From Gilliamella sp. ESL0441 (GTDB lineage Bacteria; Pseudomonadota; Gammaproteobacteria; Enterobacterales; Orbaceae): a stretch of DNA of 64,000 bases. A program made the translations under genes and the position numbers. This document shows, one piece after another, positions 1 through 10,033 of the stretch (position 1 is its first letter; the number at the start of each line of letters is the position of its first letter). A model generated the notes under the pieces. The model was not told the origin of the DNA, made no database searches, and saw only the letters and a list, made by a program, of their open reading frames with translations. The stretch is taken from NCBI RefSeq assembly GCF_019469185.1, contig NZ_CP048264.1:1984001-2048000 (forward strand), read 5' to 3'.

Positions 1-84
1 AACGTTATACTAAAGGCGATATTTTGTACATCTGAATAGTTAAGCAGTTTTTTCAAAAGCAGTTTAAACATAGGGGGGTGTAAT

Positions 85-531
85 TTGGGTATCTTAAATA
101 ATATTTTTTCTAAAATCTTTCCAAGTGCTCAAGCAGCTGTCGGTAATGTCGCTGACGCTGTTAAAAATCAAGTCAACAGCATTACAGGTCATGATAAAGA
201 TGCAACAGCATCAAATAATCAGAATCAAGACCAAAATCAAAATCAACAACATTCAGACAACCAAACGCCAATCTCTGACGTGGATGTTATGTCAATTCTT
301 AATAATTTAGCGAGTAAATTTCCTGAGAAACTTAACTGGAAAACATCGATTGTTGATCTGCTAAAATTATTAGGAATAGATAATAGTCTAGATGCTCGTA
401 AAAAATTGGCAAAAGAGCTTAATTATACAGGCAGTACTGATGATACCGCAGCAATGAATACTTGGTTAATCAAAGAAGTATTTAAACGAATTGCTGAAAA
501 AGGCGGTAATATCACTCATTTATTTTCTTAA
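85..531 (+). CDS. DUF3597 family protein, TTG start
   Basis: Small soluble protein of 148 residues with the DUF3597 layout: a short N-terminus beginning MGILNNIFSKIF, a low-complexity Gln/Asn-rich linker at about residues 45-62, and a conserved C-terminal domain containing KLNWKTSIVDLLKLLGID and KELNYTG. The molecular function of the family is not known. The start is a TTG: a GGGGGG run at 73-78 lies six bases upstream, and no ATG in this frame gives the family N-terminus. It stands alone on the plus strand, closed by a strong terminator. No signal peptide is visible. The family assignment is secure. Confidence 0.85.
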   Translation: MGILNNIFSKIFPSAQAAVGNVADAVKNQVNSITGHDKDATASNNQNQDQNQNQQHSDNQTPISDVDVMSILNNLASKFPEKLNWKTSIVDLLKLLGIDNSLDARKKLAKELNYTGSTDDTAAMNTWLIKEVFKRIAEKGGNITHLFS

Positions 532-555
532 TTCAAGATTGATACGTGATTTGTT

Positions 556-583
556 ATCCACCTGATCTTCAGGTGGATTTTTT
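556..583 (+). terminator. Rho-independent terminator after the DUF3597 gene
   Basis: A perfect 10-bp stem (556-565 with 569-578), three-base loop, followed by a T run to 583. It lies 25 bases after the stop codon of the DUF3597 gene. On the minus strand there is no T run, so it should work in the plus direction only. Confidence 0.85.
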
Positions 584-623
584 AATCGATAACTTTGATA
601 TAAATTAGTTTCAATTAAATTTA

Positions 624-1208
624 TTAAGCTTTGAAAGCGTGTAGTCGATTCATTGCTGCTTCTAGACTTTGGGATAATAAAATATCTGTGCAGCGTGCAG
701 ATTCATCAATTGCTTTATCTATTAATTCCTGTTCTGGTTTAGAAGGCTTATTTAATACAAAACCGACCACTTTATTTTTATCACCCGGATGCCCGATACC
801 GATTCTTAATCGATAGAAATTCGGATTATTACCTAATTTGCTAGCAATATCTTTTAAACCATTGTGACCGCCATGACTCCCACCAAATTTTAACTTCGCA
901 ATCCCCGGATTTAAATCAAGCTCATCATGCGCAACTAAGATTTCTTCTGGTTTTATCTGATAAAATGAAGCCATCGCTTGAACAGCTTTGCCACTTAAAT
1001 TCATAAACGTAGTAGGTACTAATAAACGTATATCATTTCCTGCGATGTTTATACGTGAACTATAACCAAAAAATTTGGGATCGTTTTTTAAAGGTTGTTG
1101 ATAACGTTGTGCAAGCAAATCAACATACCATGCCCCTGCATTATGTCGAGTTTGGGCATATTCGTTTCCAGGATTAGCAAGTCCTACGATAAGTTTTATG
1201 GTTGTCAT
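624..1208 (-). CDS. pth: Peptidyl-tRNA hydrolase
   Basis: Releases tRNA from peptidyl-tRNA that drops off the ribosome; cytoplasmic and essential in most bacteria. The 194-residue length equals the family norm. The N-terminus carries [18 protein letters not shown] with the catalytic His in TRHN, followed by the conserved [10 protein letters not shown] and HDELDLNPG segments and GGHNGLKDI. It lies downstream of prs on the same strand, separated by 86 bases that contain a terminator hairpin, so it probably has its own promoter. E. coli also places pth near prs, but ychF, which usually follows pth, is absent here. Confidence 0.97.
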   Translation of the reverse strand: MTTIKLIVGLANPGNEYAQTRHNAGAWYVDLLAQRYQQPLKNDPKFFGYSSRINIAGNDIRLLVPTTFMNLSGKAVQAMASFYQIKPEEILVAHDELDLNPGIAKLKFGGSHGGHNGLKDIASKLGNNPNFYRLRIGIGHPGDKNKVVGFVLNKPSKPEQELIDKAIDESARCTDILLSQSLEAAMNRLHAFKA

Positions 1209-1252
1209 GATGTTTTAATTATTTAGTGTTATTATTTGAAGATGTTAAATTG

Positions 1253-1279
1253 AAAAAGCCCCAAAAACGGGGCATTTTT
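1253..1279 (-). terminator. Terminator of prs
   Basis: Stem GCCCC/GGGGC (1258-1262 with 1269-1273) with a five-base loop. Read on the minus strand it is followed by five Ts (1257-1253). It sits 16 bases after the prs stop codon, between prs and pth. There are also Ts on the plus side, so it could work in both directions. Confidence 0.7.
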
Positions 1280-1294
1280 ATCATTAAAAATCAA

Positions 1295-2242
1295 TTATTG
1301 ATGGAACATTGCAGAAATCGATTCTTCGTTGCTTATGCGACGAATTGCTTCCGCTAACATTCCTGATAATGTTAATTGACGTACATTTTGCAATGCTTTA
1401 ACTTCAGCTGTTAATGGAATAGTATCACAAACAACTATTTCATCAATGGCTGAGTTTTTGATATTAGTGACTGCTTTACCCGAAAAAATCGGATGCGTTG
1501 CGTAGGCAAATACTCTTTTAGCACCACGTGCTTTTAATGCATCAGCCGCTTTGCAAAGTGTTCCAGCTGTATCAATCATATCATCAACTAAAATACAATC
1601 TCTATCGGCAACATCACCAATAATATTCATCACTTCAGCTTCATTAGCACGTTGACGACGTTTATCGATAATAGCCATATCGGTATCATTCAATAGTTTT
1701 GCTATGGCACGAGCACGCACCACCCCGCCAATATCTGGAGAGACAACAATTGGGCGTTCAAAATCACGTTGTAGCATATCTTCTAAAATCACGGGGCTAC
1801 CAAATACATTATCCACTGGCACATCAAAAAAGCCTTGGATCTGTTCAGCATGAAGATCAACCGTTAATACCCTATCAACACCAACAGTTGATAAAAAGTC
1901 AGCAACCACTTTAGCTGTGATCGGAACCCGTGCAGAACGCACTCGACGATCTTGTCTTGCATAACCGAAATAAGGAATAACTGCTGTAATACGACCTGCA
2001 GATGCTCGACGCATTGCATCAATCATAACGAGCAATTCCATTAAATTATCATTGGTTGGTGCACAAGTTGATTGAATGATAAAAACATCCTCACCACGGA
2101 CATTTTCATTGATTTGAACATTTACTTCTCCATCGCTAAAACGACCAACGACAATATCACCAAGAGAAGTATAAAGACGATTAGCTATACGCTTTGCTAG
2201 CTCAGGAGTGGCATTACCAGCAAAAAGCTTCATATCAGGCAC
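1295..2242 (-). CDS. prs: Ribose-phosphate pyrophosphokinase
   Basis: Makes PRPP from ribose 5-phosphate and ATP, feeding purine, pyrimidine, histidine, tryptophan and NAD synthesis. At 315 residues it matches the family length. Visible signatures are the N-terminal [13 protein letters not shown], the flexible-loop region around [31 protein letters not shown], and the PRPP-binding loop DDMIDTAGT. The reading frame begins MPDMKLFAG; the start could be the first Met or the Met three codons on. A 270-base AT-rich leader separates it from the divergent trmB; no clear PurR operator was found there. Confidence 0.97.
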   Translation of the reverse strand: MPDMKLFAGNATPELAKRIANRLYTSLGDIVVGRFSDGEVNVQINENVRGEDVFIIQSTCAPTNDNLMELLVMIDAMRRASAGRITAVIPYFGYARQDRRVRSARVPITAKVVADFLSTVGVDRVLTVDLHAEQIQGFFDVPVDNVFGSPVILEDMLQRDFERPIVVSPDIGGVVRARAIAKLLNDTDMAIIDKRRQRANEAEVMNIIGDVADRDCILVDDMIDTAGTLCKAADALKARGAKRVFAYATHPIFSGKAVTNIKNSAIDEIVVCDTIPLTAEVKALQNVRQLTLSGMLAEAIRRISNEESISAMFHQ

Positions 2243-2512
2243 GAGAAATCCTCAAGCATGTAAACATGATTACGCATTCGTAATCGGTTAATTCGGAGTG
2301 ACAATTATATAATCATTTAGTGATCATGCTCAACTACATTATAAAAAATTATCAAAATAATTTAACCTGCCTAGCAAAAAAGTGTAGGAGTAATTTTGTT
2401 AAAATATGTTTTTTGACGTCAACTTAAAATCGAGTAAACTAATTCATCATCGCTATTTTATAGTAGCTTTCAATTAGCTTGAATCAATTTTATAACACAA
2501 GTAGATAATCTA

Positions 2513-3214
2513 ATGGCAGAACAATTACATACAGATATTGAAGAACAAAAACCGAAACGAACAATACGCAGTTTTGTGCTACGACAAGGTCGCTTGACCA
2601 AAGGTCAAGAACAAGCTTTACAAAATTTGTGGCCCGTATTTGGGGTCGAATATAATGCTAGTTCCCCTATTCACTTTAAACCTAATCAACACGTCGTTTT
2701 AGAAATTGGATTTGGAATGGGGGCATCGCTCATCGAAATGGCAAAAAATGCCCCCGAGAAATCTTTTTTAGGTATTGAAGTACATAAACCGGGGGTCGGA
2801 GCTTGTTTGATGGCAATTGAAGAAAATCAATTATCAAACTTAAATGTGATGTGCCATGATGCAGTCGAAGTTTTAGAAAATATGATTGCAGATAATTCGT
2901 TAGATAAGGTACAAATATTTTTCCCTGACCCTTGGCATAAAGCAAGGCACAACAAGCGTCGAATTATTCAGCCTGCTTTTGTCGAACTTATCAGACGTAA
3001 ATTAAAAGTTAATGGTATTTTACATCTGGCAACAGATTGGCAACATTATGCCGAACATATGCTTGAAGTGTTGAATCAAGCGACAGGTTATAAAAATTTA
3101 TCATCAACAGGAGATTATATTCCAAGACCAGCAGACCGACCTATTACCAAGTTTGAAAAAAGAGGTCAAAATCTTGGTCATGGTGTTTGGGATTTACAGT
3201 TTCAAAAACAATAA
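2513..3214 (+). CDS. trmB: tRNA (guanine-N7-)-methyltransferase
   Basis: Methylates G46 in the tRNA variable loop using S-adenosylmethionine. The 233 residues show the SAM-binding motif [15 protein letters not shown] (about residues 64-78), the [14 protein letters not shown] segment typical of TrmB, and the C-terminal TKFEKRGQ. Length is close to E. coli TrmB (239). It is divergent from prs and followed 18 bases later by nfsA. The start ATG has only a weak ribosome-binding site. Confidence 0.95.
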   Translation: MAEQLHTDIEEQKPKRTIRSFVLRQGRLTKGQEQALQNLWPVFGVEYNASSPIHFKPNQHVVLEIGFGMGASLIEMAKNAPEKSFLGIEVHKPGVGACLMAIEENQLSNLNVMCHDAVEVLENMIADNSLDKVQIFFPDPWHKARHNKRRIIQPAFVELIRRKLKVNGILHLATDWQHYAEHMLEVLNQATGYKNLSSTGDYIPRPADRPITKFEKRGQNLGHGVWDLQFQKQ

Positions 3215-3232
3215 CGTTATTAAGGAGCCGTT

Positions 3233-3958
3233 ATGGAAAATCAAACTCTTGATTTCATTTATCATCGTCGTTCAATTCGTGCTTATAAACCCACCCCATT
3301 GACGCAAAAGCAAATAGCATCGATGATTCAAGCAGCACAATCGGCTCCGAGTTCTAACTTTCTTCAATGTTCAACCATTATTCGTATCACAGACAGTGAT
3401 AAGCGAAAAAAATTAGCTCACTATTCAGGTGATCAAAATTATATTTATCAAGCTCCCGAATTTTGGGTGTTTTGTGCCGATTTTAATCGACATTTTCAAA
3501 TTGATGCAACGATTCCTCTTGAACGAGCCGAACAACTTTTAGTCGGTTGTATTGATACCGCCTTGATGGCGCAAAATACGGTTATTGCTGCGCAATCGTT
3601 AGGATTAGGTACAGTCTATATTGGTGGTTTACGTAATAATATATCTGAAGTGACCCAATTACTAGCCTTGCCAAAATATGTTATCCCCCTTTTTGGTCTC
3701 TGTATTGGGTATCCAGATCAAGAACCCGAAATGAAACCTAGATTACCGAGTGAATTAATCTTTTTCGAAAATCAATATCAACCAATCAATCAGACATTAT
3801 TGGCACAGTATGATGAGCAAATAGAGGATTATTATCAAACTCGTAGTTCTAATCAAAAAGAAGGCGGATGGAGTAACAAAATAGCTGAAACGATCTACAA
3901 AGGACAACGAGAATTTATTCTCAACTATTTACATCAACAAGGCTGGGTGAAACAATAA
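3233..3958 (+). CDS. nfsA: Oxygen-insensitive NADPH nitroreductase
   Basis: FMN-dependent nitroreductase that reduces nitroaromatics and quinones with NADPH; cytoplasmic. The 241 residues align along their length with E. coli NfsA (240): HRRSIRAYKP near the N-terminus, SNFLQCSTIIRITD, EFWVFCADFNRH, LGTVYIGGLRNNI and LPLFGLCIGYP type segments. A good ribosome-binding site (AGGAG) lies before the ATG. Its stop TAA shares one base with the ATG of the next gene, so the two are translationally coupled. Confidence 0.95.
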   Translation: MENQTLDFIYHRRSIRAYKPTPLTQKQIASMIQAAQSAPSSNFLQCSTIIRITDSDKRKKLAHYSGDQNYIYQAPEFWVFCADFNRHFQIDATIPLERAEQLLVGCIDTALMAQNTVIAAQSLGLGTVYIGGLRNNISEVTQLLALPKYVIPLFGLCIGYPDQEPEMKPRLPSELIFFENQYQPINQTLLAQYDEQIEDYYQTRSSNQKEGGWSNKIAETIYKGQREFILNYLHQQGWVKQ

Positions 3959-5118
3959 TGAACAATCGCTACCAATTGGATAAAGTCGTCATATTAAGCC
4001 GACATGGAATCCGTACACCATTACAAAATACACTTGAATTTTTAGAACAAGCTACGCCATTTAAATGGCCTGAATGGGATCACCCTTATGGTTATTTAAC
4101 TACCCGAGGCGGTGCGCTAGAAGTTTATTTTGGACGATACTTAGCGACATGGCTTGAGAATCAAAATATAAAATACAGTGCAGATGATTCTGATGTGTTT
4201 GTATATGCAAATAGTCTACAAAGAACGGTTGCTACAGCTCAATTTTTGACAGCCGGTGCTTTTGCTGGATACGATATTGCCATAAAGCATAAATATCCTA
4301 TTGAAAAAATGGACTCCATGTTTGACCCGAGTTTACGCATCGACTCTGACGAATTTAAGCAAGCGGTTATTAAGGAGATTGATGAAACTGTTACAGCAGA
4401 ATCAATCTATAAAAATTTAGCACCTGCTTATGAAATTTTAGCCGATATTTTAGACTATAAACATTCCAAATTTTATGCACAATATCAATGTGATTTAGCC
4501 GATATTCCTGTTGAAGTTTATTTAAAAAAGCATGAAGAACCGGCTCTTTTAGGTGCATTAGCGATTGGCATTAGTGCAGTGGATGCATTTTTATTACAAT
4601 ATTATTCGGGCTTTCCTAAGGAACAGATTGCGTGGGGAAGAATCAATAGCCTAGCGCAATGGCAACAACTTATTCAGATACGTAATCAATATCTAAACTT
4701 AGTCTGTCGAACTAAAACGCTTGCCAAACATTCCGCTGCAGAATTGATTAATATGATAAACAATCTTATGCTTCATGATGATCGAAAAATTCATTTACTT
4801 GTGGGACATGATAGTACAATTGCTTCATTATTCGGCGCATTAGATTTTGAACATTATCAGTTACCGAATCAATACGAAACAACGCCAATCGGTGGTAAAG
4901 TCATTTTACAACGTTTTCGTCATTTAGAGTCTGGAACACACTACTTCAAAGCCGAATATGTTTATCAAAGCTTTGAACAACTATTTAGCGGTGCTCAAAT
5001 CAGTATGAATAACCCACCACAACATTTTACGTTGCAGCTTAAAAATGCCATGCAAAATCAAGATGGTTTTTATCACTGGCATGATTTTCAGCAGCGTTTA
5101 AACATATTTAAAGGATGA
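3958..5118 (+). CDS. agp: Histidine-type acid phosphatase, Agp-like, without signal peptide
   Basis: Member of the histidine acid phosphatase branch that includes E. coli glucose-1-phosphatase. The catalytic SRHGIRTP lies at about residues 14-21 and the acid-base GHDSTIASL at about 281-289. Blocks such as WPEWDHPYGYLTTRGG, YANSLQRTVATAQF, TPIGGKV and EYVYQSFEQL run through the length. E. coli Agp (413 residues) is periplasmic with a cleaved leader; here the 386-residue protein begins MNNRYQLDKVVILSRHG with no hydrophobic leader. Its ATG overlaps the nfsA stop by one base, so no upstream in-frame leader can be hidden. A cytoplasmic sugar phosphatase is the likely reading (inference). The gal cluster starts 330 bases downstream. 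Confidence 0.88.
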   Translation: MNNRYQLDKVVILSRHGIRTPLQNTLEFLEQATPFKWPEWDHPYGYLTTRGGALEVYFGRYLATWLENQNIKYSADDSDVFVYANSLQRTVATAQFLTAGAFAGYDIAIKHKYPIEKMDSMFDPSLRIDSDEFKQAVIKEIDETVTAESIYKNLAPAYEILADILDYKHSKFYAQYQCDLADIPVEVYLKKHEEPALLGALAIGISAVDAFLLQYYSGFPKEQIAWGRINSLAQWQQLIQIRNQYLNLVCRTKTLAKHSAAELINMINNLMLHDDRKIHLLVGHDSTIASLFGALDFEHYQLPNQYETTPIGGKVILQRFRHLESGTHYFKAEYVYQSFEQLFSGAQISMNNPPQHFTLQLKNAMQNQDGFYHWHDFQQRLNIFKG

Positions 5119-5267
5119 TTTAATCAATTCATTACTCACGTCAGTATTTATCATACATGGCGTGAGATGATTTTAACATTTAACAACTCGTTATTGTTAC
5201 CCCCCTTTTACATTGTCTAACCTAAAAGTCATCCCCACCTTAATCTTCAATGAGTTGATAGAATGGA

Positions 5268-5281
5268 TGAAAACGGTTTCA
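5268..5281 (+). promoter_or_regulatory. GalR/LacI-type operator 1
   Basis: TGAAAACGGTTTCA, an imperfect palindrome around a central CG, matching the GalR/LacI family pattern. It lies 22 bp (centre to centre, two helical turns) upstream of operator 2. Confidence 0.7.
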
Positions 5282-5289
5282 CTTACAAA

Positions 5290-5303
5290 TGTAACCGATT
5301 TCA
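5290..5303 (+). promoter_or_regulatory. GalR/LacI-type operator 2
   Basis: TGTAACCGATTTCA, a GalR/LacI-type palindrome with central CG, just upstream of the CRP-like site. It sits where OE sits relative to the CRP site in the E. coli gal promoter. Confidence 0.7.
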
Positions 5304-5308
5304 TAAAG

Positions 5309-5324
5309 TGTTATCTAGATCACT
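5309..5324 (+). promoter_or_regulatory. CRP-like site upstream of lacY
   Basis: TGTTA-TCTAGA-TCACT: eight of ten half-site positions match the CRP consensus TGTGA-N6-TCACA, with a spacer TCTAGA that is itself palindromic. Centre at 5316.5. The usual activator of gal and lac genes under carbon limitation, so its presence fits the operon. Confidence 0.65.
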
Positions 5325-5388
5325 TTTTTCATCATTTTATGGTGATAATATTCAATATAGAACTGAGCAATTTTATTTTTTAATCAAT

Positions 5389-5402
5389 TGTAATCGGTTT
5401 CT
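5389..5402 (+). promoter_or_regulatory. GalR/LacI-type operator 3
   Basis: TGTAATCGGTTTCT, central CG with GalR-type half-sites, between the inferred transcription start and lacY. Centre-to-centre distances are 99 bp to operator 2 and 121 bp to operator 1, close to the 114 bp between OE and OI in E. coli, where GalR loops the DNA. Confidence 0.6.
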
Positions 5403-5446
5403 TGATGAATGCGTATTCATTCAAATTTTATTAAAGGAAGTAAATT

Positions 5447-6727
5447 ATGAATCAAAATATTAAGGCTACAATGCATAATAAGAATTATTGGATTTTCAGT
5501 TTTTATTTCTTTCTCTACTTTTTTATTATGGGCGCCTATTGCCCTTTTTTTCCCGTTTGGTTGAAAATGAACGGACTTGATGAAGCAAAAACAGGTTATG
5601 TTTTTTCTTTTATTTCTTTTTTTGCATTATTCTTTCAGCCTTTATTTGGATTGATATCAGATAAATTAGGACTCAAAAAACATCTCCTTTGGCTCATTAC
5701 TTTATTGTTAGTGCTGTTTGGTCCATTTTTTATTTTTGTGTTAGGGCCCCTTCTACAATTTAATGTCACTGTCGGCGCAATAGTGGGAGGATTATATCTT
5801 GGAATGGTCTTTAGTGGAGGTGCGCCTGCTATTGAAGCGCTGGTTGAAAAAATAAGTCGGCGCAGTGGTTTTGAATTTGGGCGTTGCCGCATGTTTGGCT
5901 GTTTTGGTTGGGCAATTTGTGCATCATTTGTTGGAATTATGATTTCGAAAAATGTCAACGCAGTTTATTGGTTATGTTCCGGTTTTGCATTAATTCTACT
6001 TATTTTAGTGAAATTAGCTGATCCGGCAAAAACCACTACAACCGATATCGTTGAACAAATGGGATTAAATAAAAGTGATTCATTTAATTTAAAACTGGCT
6101 GTCGATTTGTTAAAAATGCCAAAAATATGGTTTTTTATGCTTTATATTATCGGTGTTGCCTGTACTTATGATGTTTTTGATCAGCAATTTGCTAACTTTT
6201 TTACGTCGTTTTTTTCAAGTGAACAAATCGGTCGCGAGGCCTTTGGTTATGTCACCACACTGGGTGAATTTTTAAATGCTACTGTAATGTTCATTGCACC
6301 ATGGATTGTGAAAAAAATAGGGAGTAAAAATACATTGTTAGTTGCCGGAGCTATTATGTCAATCCGTATAACTGGCTCAGCCTTTGCAAGTACAGCCGTT
6401 GAAGTTATTATTCTGAAAACCTTACATATGTTTGAAGCACCACTATTACTTGTCGGCGCATTCAAATATATCACTAAACACTTTCCTATTCGATTATCGG
6501 CTACAGTCTATTTAATTGCATTTTGCTTTGCAAAACAACTTGCTATTATGTTTATGTCCACCTTTGCAGGGCAAATGTATGTTAAAATTGGATTTGAAGG
6601 AGCATATTTAGTTCTTGGATTAATTGCATTTAGCTTTACGCTAATCTCCTCTTTTACATTATCTGGACGGGGACCTTGGGATCTGTTTATTCACAAAAAC
6701 AAGCAGCCGTCAGAAATACAACAATAA
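5447..6727 (+). CDS. lacY: LacY-type galactoside/H+ symporter
   Basis: Twelve-helix major facilitator of the oligosaccharide:H+ symporter family, inner membrane. It aligns end to end with E. coli LacY, beginning at Met 9; the Met 1 start is preferred because AAGGAAG lies seven bases before it. The residues LacY needs are all present: the sugar-binding Glu in GAPAIE (about 130), the Arg in FGRCRMF (about 148), the Glu in TTLGEFLNA, the Arg in MSIRITGS, and the coupled His and Glu in KTLHMFEAP. Active proton-coupled transport of a galactoside is therefore likely. It is the first gene of a lacY-galETKM cluster; no beta- or alpha-galactosidase lies in the window, so the sugar transported cannot be fixed. 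Confidence 0.93.
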   Translation: MNQNIKATMHNKNYWIFSFYFFLYFFIMGAYCPFFPVWLKMNGLDEAKTGYVFSFISFFALFFQPLFGLISDKLGLKKHLLWLITLLLVLFGPFFIFVLGPLLQFNVTVGAIVGGLYLGMVFSGGAPAIEALVEKISRRSGFEFGRCRMFGCFGWAICASFVGIMISKNVNAVYWLCSGFALILLILVKLADPAKTTTTDIVEQMGLNKSDSFNLKLAVDLLKMPKIWFFMLYIIGVACTYDVFDQQFANFFTSFFSSEQIGREAFGYVTTLGEFLNATVMFIAPWIVKKIGSKNTLLVAGAIMSIRITGSAFASTAVEVIILKTLHMFEAPLLLVGAFKYITKHFPIRLSATVYLIAFCFAKQLAIMFMSTFAGQMYVKIGFEGAYLVLGLIAFSFTLISSFTLSGRGPWDLFIHKNKQPSEIQQ

Positions 6728-6763
6728 CTGACTATAACGTTTAAGATGAATTGAGGTTTCAAT

Positions 6764-7780
6764 ATGAAGATATTAGTAACAGGCGGTTGTGGATATATAG
6801 GAAGCCATACGTGTGTTCAATTAATTAAAGCGGGTTACACGCCTATTATCATTGATAATTTATTTAATAGTAAAGCATCGGTAATAGATAGAATAGAACA
6901 AATAACAGGACAATCTATTAAATTTTATCAAGGTGATGTCTGTGATGCTAATTTATTAGCTAGAATTTTTGAAGAACAAGACATTCAAGCCGTAATCCAT
7001 TTTGCTGGTTTAAAAGCCGTCGGTGAATCGGTATATAAACCCCTTGAATATTATGAAAATAATGTTTATGGCAGTATTGTTTTAATGAAAGCCATGCGAA
7101 ATGCAGGCGTCAAACAATTAGTTTTTAGTTCATCAGCAACTGTTTATGGAGAATTAGCACCTGTACCTTATGTTGAAACCCTGCCACAAGGATTACCAAC
7201 TAGCCCTTATGGTAAAAGTAAATTAATGGTTGAACAGTGCATCATGGATTTAGGCATAGCCGAACCCGATTGGTCATTAACTTTACTACGTTACTTCAAT
7301 CCTGTTGGCGCTCATCCAAGTGGTTTAATGGGAGAAGATCCACTCGGTATCCCTAATAATCTTATGCCTTATATTACTCAAGTCGCAGTAGGTAAACGGG
7401 AATCATTAGCAGTTTACGGAAGTGATTACCCCACAGAAGATGGTACATGTGTACGGGATTTTATTCATGTCGTTGATTTAGCGGATGGGCATATTGCCGC
7501 ATTAAAAGCAGATCGAAATAACACTGGCGTTCATATCTATAATTTAGGTTCTGGAGTGGGTTATAGTGTTTTACAAGTCATCAATGCTTTTGAAAAAGCA
7601 TCTGGCAAACCACTTAACTGGCATTTTGCTCCAAGACGTGCAGGCGATTTACCCGCATTTTGGGCTGATGCGAAAAAAGCAGAGCAAATGCTTGGCTGGA
7701 AAACTAAATTAACACTTGACGATATGGTAAAAGATTCTTGGCACTGGCAATTGAATAACCCACAAGGTTATCCTGAATGA
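6764..7780 (+). CDS. galE: UDP-glucose 4-epimerase
   Basis: Leloir-pathway enzyme that interconverts UDP-galactose and UDP-glucose with bound NAD; cytoplasmic. The 338 residues match E. coli GalE in length. The Rossmann motif GGCGYIGSH is at residues 7-15 and the catalytic YGKSK at about 149-153, with Ser-rich SSSATVYGE just before. GAGG sits ahead of the ATG. Follows lacY by 36 bases and precedes galT by 45, so it is part of one transcription unit. Confidence 0.97.
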   Translation: MKILVTGGCGYIGSHTCVQLIKAGYTPIIIDNLFNSKASVIDRIEQITGQSIKFYQGDVCDANLLARIFEEQDIQAVIHFAGLKAVGESVYKPLEYYENNVYGSIVLMKAMRNAGVKQLVFSSSATVYGELAPVPYVETLPQGLPTSPYGKSKLMVEQCIMDLGIAEPDWSLTLLRYFNPVGAHPSGLMGEDPLGIPNNLMPYITQVAVGKRESLAVYGSDYPTEDGTCVRDFIHVVDLADGHIAALKADRNNTGVHIYNLGSGVGYSVLQVINAFEKASGKPLNWHFAPRRAGDLPAFWADAKKAEQMLGWKTKLTLDDMVKDSWHWQLNNPQGYPE

Positions 7781-7825
7781 AAAACAAGTAAACATTAATT
7801 CAAGCAGAATTATAAAGAGGCAAAA

Positions 7826-8875
7826 ATGGAGACGTTTAATCCTATTGATCATCCTCACCGTCGGTATAACCCATTAACCGATCAATGGGTTTTAGTTTCA
7901 CCGCATAGAGCTAAGCGACCTTGGCAAGGTCAACAAGAAGCACTAAATCAAGAACAAAAACCCAGTTACGATCCCAACTGTTTTTTGTGCCCCAGCAATA
8001 AACGGGTCACGGGTGATAAAAATCCCGACTATACAGGCACTTTTGTCTTTACCAATGATTTTGCCGCATTAATGGATAATACCCCTGATTTGCTGCCAAC
8101 TGATGATCCGCTTTTTCAAATGCAAAGCGCCAAAGGAACCAGTCGAGTAATCTGTTTTTCTCCCGATCATGGCAAAACCCTGCCGGAGTTAGACTTAACG
8201 GCAATTGAGGGCGTGATTAAAACATGGATATCACAGCAAAAAGAATTAAGTCAAAATTATCCTTGGGTACAAATATTCGAGAATAAAGGAGCAGCAATGG
8301 GATGCTCCAATCCTCATCCGCACGGACAGATTTGGGCAAATAGCTTTATACCGAACGAAATTAAACGTGAAGACGAGAATATGCGTCATTATTTTGAAAC
8401 TTATCACCGAAATTTATTAGTTGATTATGTTGAAAAAGAATTGATCTATCGTGAGCGAATAGTCGTTGAAACTGAACATTGGCTTGCTGTCGTGCCTTTC
8501 TGGGCAATATGGCCTTTTGAAACGTTATTATTACCCAAAACGCATATTGCACAATTAACTTTATTAACCGAAAACCAACAAATTGATTTAGCGGTTGCGC
8601 TGAAAAAATTAACAAGTCGTTATGATAATTTGTTCAATTGTTCTTTCCCTTATTCTATGGGATGGCATGGCGCGCCATTTGTGAAAGATAAAACTGAATA
8701 CTGGCAAGTACATGCACATTTCTACCCACCTTTACTCCGTTCAGCGACAGTCAAAAAATTTATGGTCGGTTACGAGATGTTAGCTGAAGTGCAGCGGGAT
8801 TTAACACCTGAACAGGCAGCTGAAAGACTGCGTAATGTGAGTGATATCCATTATAAAGAAAGAAAGGATAAATAG
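7826..8875 (+). CDS. galT: Galactose-1-phosphate uridylyltransferase
   Basis: Transfers UMP between UDP-glucose and galactose 1-phosphate in the Leloir pathway. At 349 residues it matches E. coli GalT. The active-site loop with the uridylylated His is seen as [12 protein letters not shown] (about residues 158-169). The zinc-type Cys pair [12 protein letters not shown] is near residue 52, and a C-terminal VHAHFYPP is present. The ribosome-binding site AAGAGG precedes the ATG. Its stop TAG abuts the galK ATG with no gap. Confidence 0.97.
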   Translation: METFNPIDHPHRRYNPLTDQWVLVSPHRAKRPWQGQQEALNQEQKPSYDPNCFLCPSNKRVTGDKNPDYTGTFVFTNDFAALMDNTPDLLPTDDPLFQMQSAKGTSRVICFSPDHGKTLPELDLTAIEGVIKTWISQQKELSQNYPWVQIFENKGAAMGCSNPHPHGQIWANSFIPNEIKREDENMRHYFETYHRNLLVDYVEKELIYRERIVVETEHWLAVVPFWAIWPFETLLLPKTHIAQLTLLTENQQIDLAVALKKLTSRYDNLFNCSFPYSMGWHGAPFVKDKTEYWQVHAHFYPPLLRSATVKKFMVGYEMLAEVQRDLTPEQAAERLRNVSDIHYKERKDK

Positions 8876-10033
8876 ATGAAAGCATTAATCGATAAAACTA
8901 AACAAGCATTTGCAACTCAATTTGGTTATCAATCCGACACCACAGTACAAGCTCCTGGCCGGGTTAATTTGATTGGTGAACATACCGATTATAACGATGG
9001 GTTTGTATTACCTTGTGCAATTAATTATGGCACAGTAATAAGCGGTCATAAACGTACCGATAAATTAATACGTGTAATTGCCGTTGACTATGATAATCAA
9101 CAAGATGAATTTTGGTTAGATTCCCCCATTGAAAAGCATCCTCAATACCAATGGGCTAATTATGTTCGAGGTGTGGTTAAATATTTACAAAACTATACAA
9201 ATACGCTTTATGGTGTTGATTTAGCAATTAGCGGTAATGTCCCCCAAGGTGCAGGATTGAGTTCATCGGCTTCGCTTGAGGTGGCTATCGGAAAGATGTT
9301 TCAAGTTCTAAATAATTTACCTTTAGATGGCACTAAATTAGCATTAATCGGTCAGGAAGCTGAAAATCAGTTTGTTGGTTGCAATTGTGGAATTATGGAT
9401 CAATTAATCTCGGCACTTGGACAGGAACATCATGCTTTACTTATTGACTGCCGTACGCTCTCTGTTCATCCAGTTTCAATACCGGATGATTTGGCTGTTG
9501 TTATTATTAACTCGAACATTAAACGCGGATTAGTCGATAGCGAATATAATACTCGTCGTAGGCAATGTGAAGCAGCAGCAACAGCACTTGGCGTAAAAGC
9601 ATTGCGAGACGCCACATTATCAGATTTATTAAAAATTAAACCAACGCTTGATCCTATTGTTTTTAGACGTGCGCATCATGTTATTTCCGAAAATGAGCGG
9701 ACTTTGCTAGCATCTCATGCACTTGCAATTCATGATTATAAATTATTATCAACATTAATGGCGCAAAGTCACAATTCAATGCGAGATGACTTTGAAATTA
9801 CTGTACCAGCAATTGATTATCTGGTTGAAATCATTAGCAATGTCATCGGTGATCAAGGTGGTGTACGTATGACAGGCGGTGGCTTTGGTGGCTGTATTGT
9901 TGCATTGGTAAATAAAGACAAGATTGATGCAGTAAAAAACGTTGTTAACAATAATTATCAGAATAAATTTGGTATTAAAGCAGATATATATATCTGCCAA
10001 CCAAGTAAAGGAGCGCATGCAATATGTCTTTAA
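8876..10033 (+). CDS. galK: Galactokinase
   Basis: Phosphorylates alpha-D-galactose at C1 with ATP; GHMP kinase family. The galactose-binding signature [19 protein letters not shown] starts near residue 28. The ATP-binding loop is [14 protein letters not shown] and the C-terminal GHMP motif is [10 protein letters not shown]. Length 385, close to E. coli (382). It starts directly after the galT stop and its last ten bases overlap galM, so galT, galK and galM are tightly coupled. Confidence 0.97.
   Translation: MKALIDKTKQAFATQFGYQSDTTVQAPGRVNLIGEHTDYNDGFVLPCAINYGTVISGHKRTDKLIRVIAVDYDNQQDEFWLDSPIEKHPQYQWANYVRGVVKYLQNYTNTLYGVDLAISGNVPQGAGLSSSASLEVAIGKMFQVLNNLPLDGTKLALIGQEAENQFVGCNCGIMDQLISALGQEHHALLIDCRTLSVHPVSIPDDLAVVIINSNIKRGLVDSEYNTRRRQCEAAATALGVKALRDATLSDLLKIKPTLDPIVFRRAHHVISENERTLLASHALAIHDYKLLSTLMAQSHNSMRDDFEITVPAIDYLVEIISNVIGDQGGVRMTGGGFGGCIVALVNKDKIDAVKNVVNNNYQNKFGIKADIYICQPSKGAHAICL

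Larger units (their letters stand above)
5119..5446 (+). promoter_or_regulatory. Control region of the lacY-galETKM operon
   Basis: Gene-free 328 bases holding a dense set of sites: three GalR/LacI-type operators, one CRP-like site and a candidate extended -10 element, TGA followed by TAATAT at 5346-5351. With a start estimated near 5358, the CRP-like site is centred at about -41.5, operator 2 at about -61.5 and operator 3 at about +37.5. These positions resemble the E. coli gal P1 promoter with its OE and OI operators. The start of transcription is inferred, not observed. Confidence 0.65.

Noticed and set aside
2243..2512. A PurR operator before prs
   Set aside because: The nearest dyad (around 2269-2282, TACG...CGTA) does not match the PurR consensus well enough.
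5263..5463. A 66-codon plus-strand frame in the lacY leader
   Set aside because: It runs through the operators, CRP-like site and promoter, has no ribosome-binding site and overlaps the start of lacY; its translation looks random.
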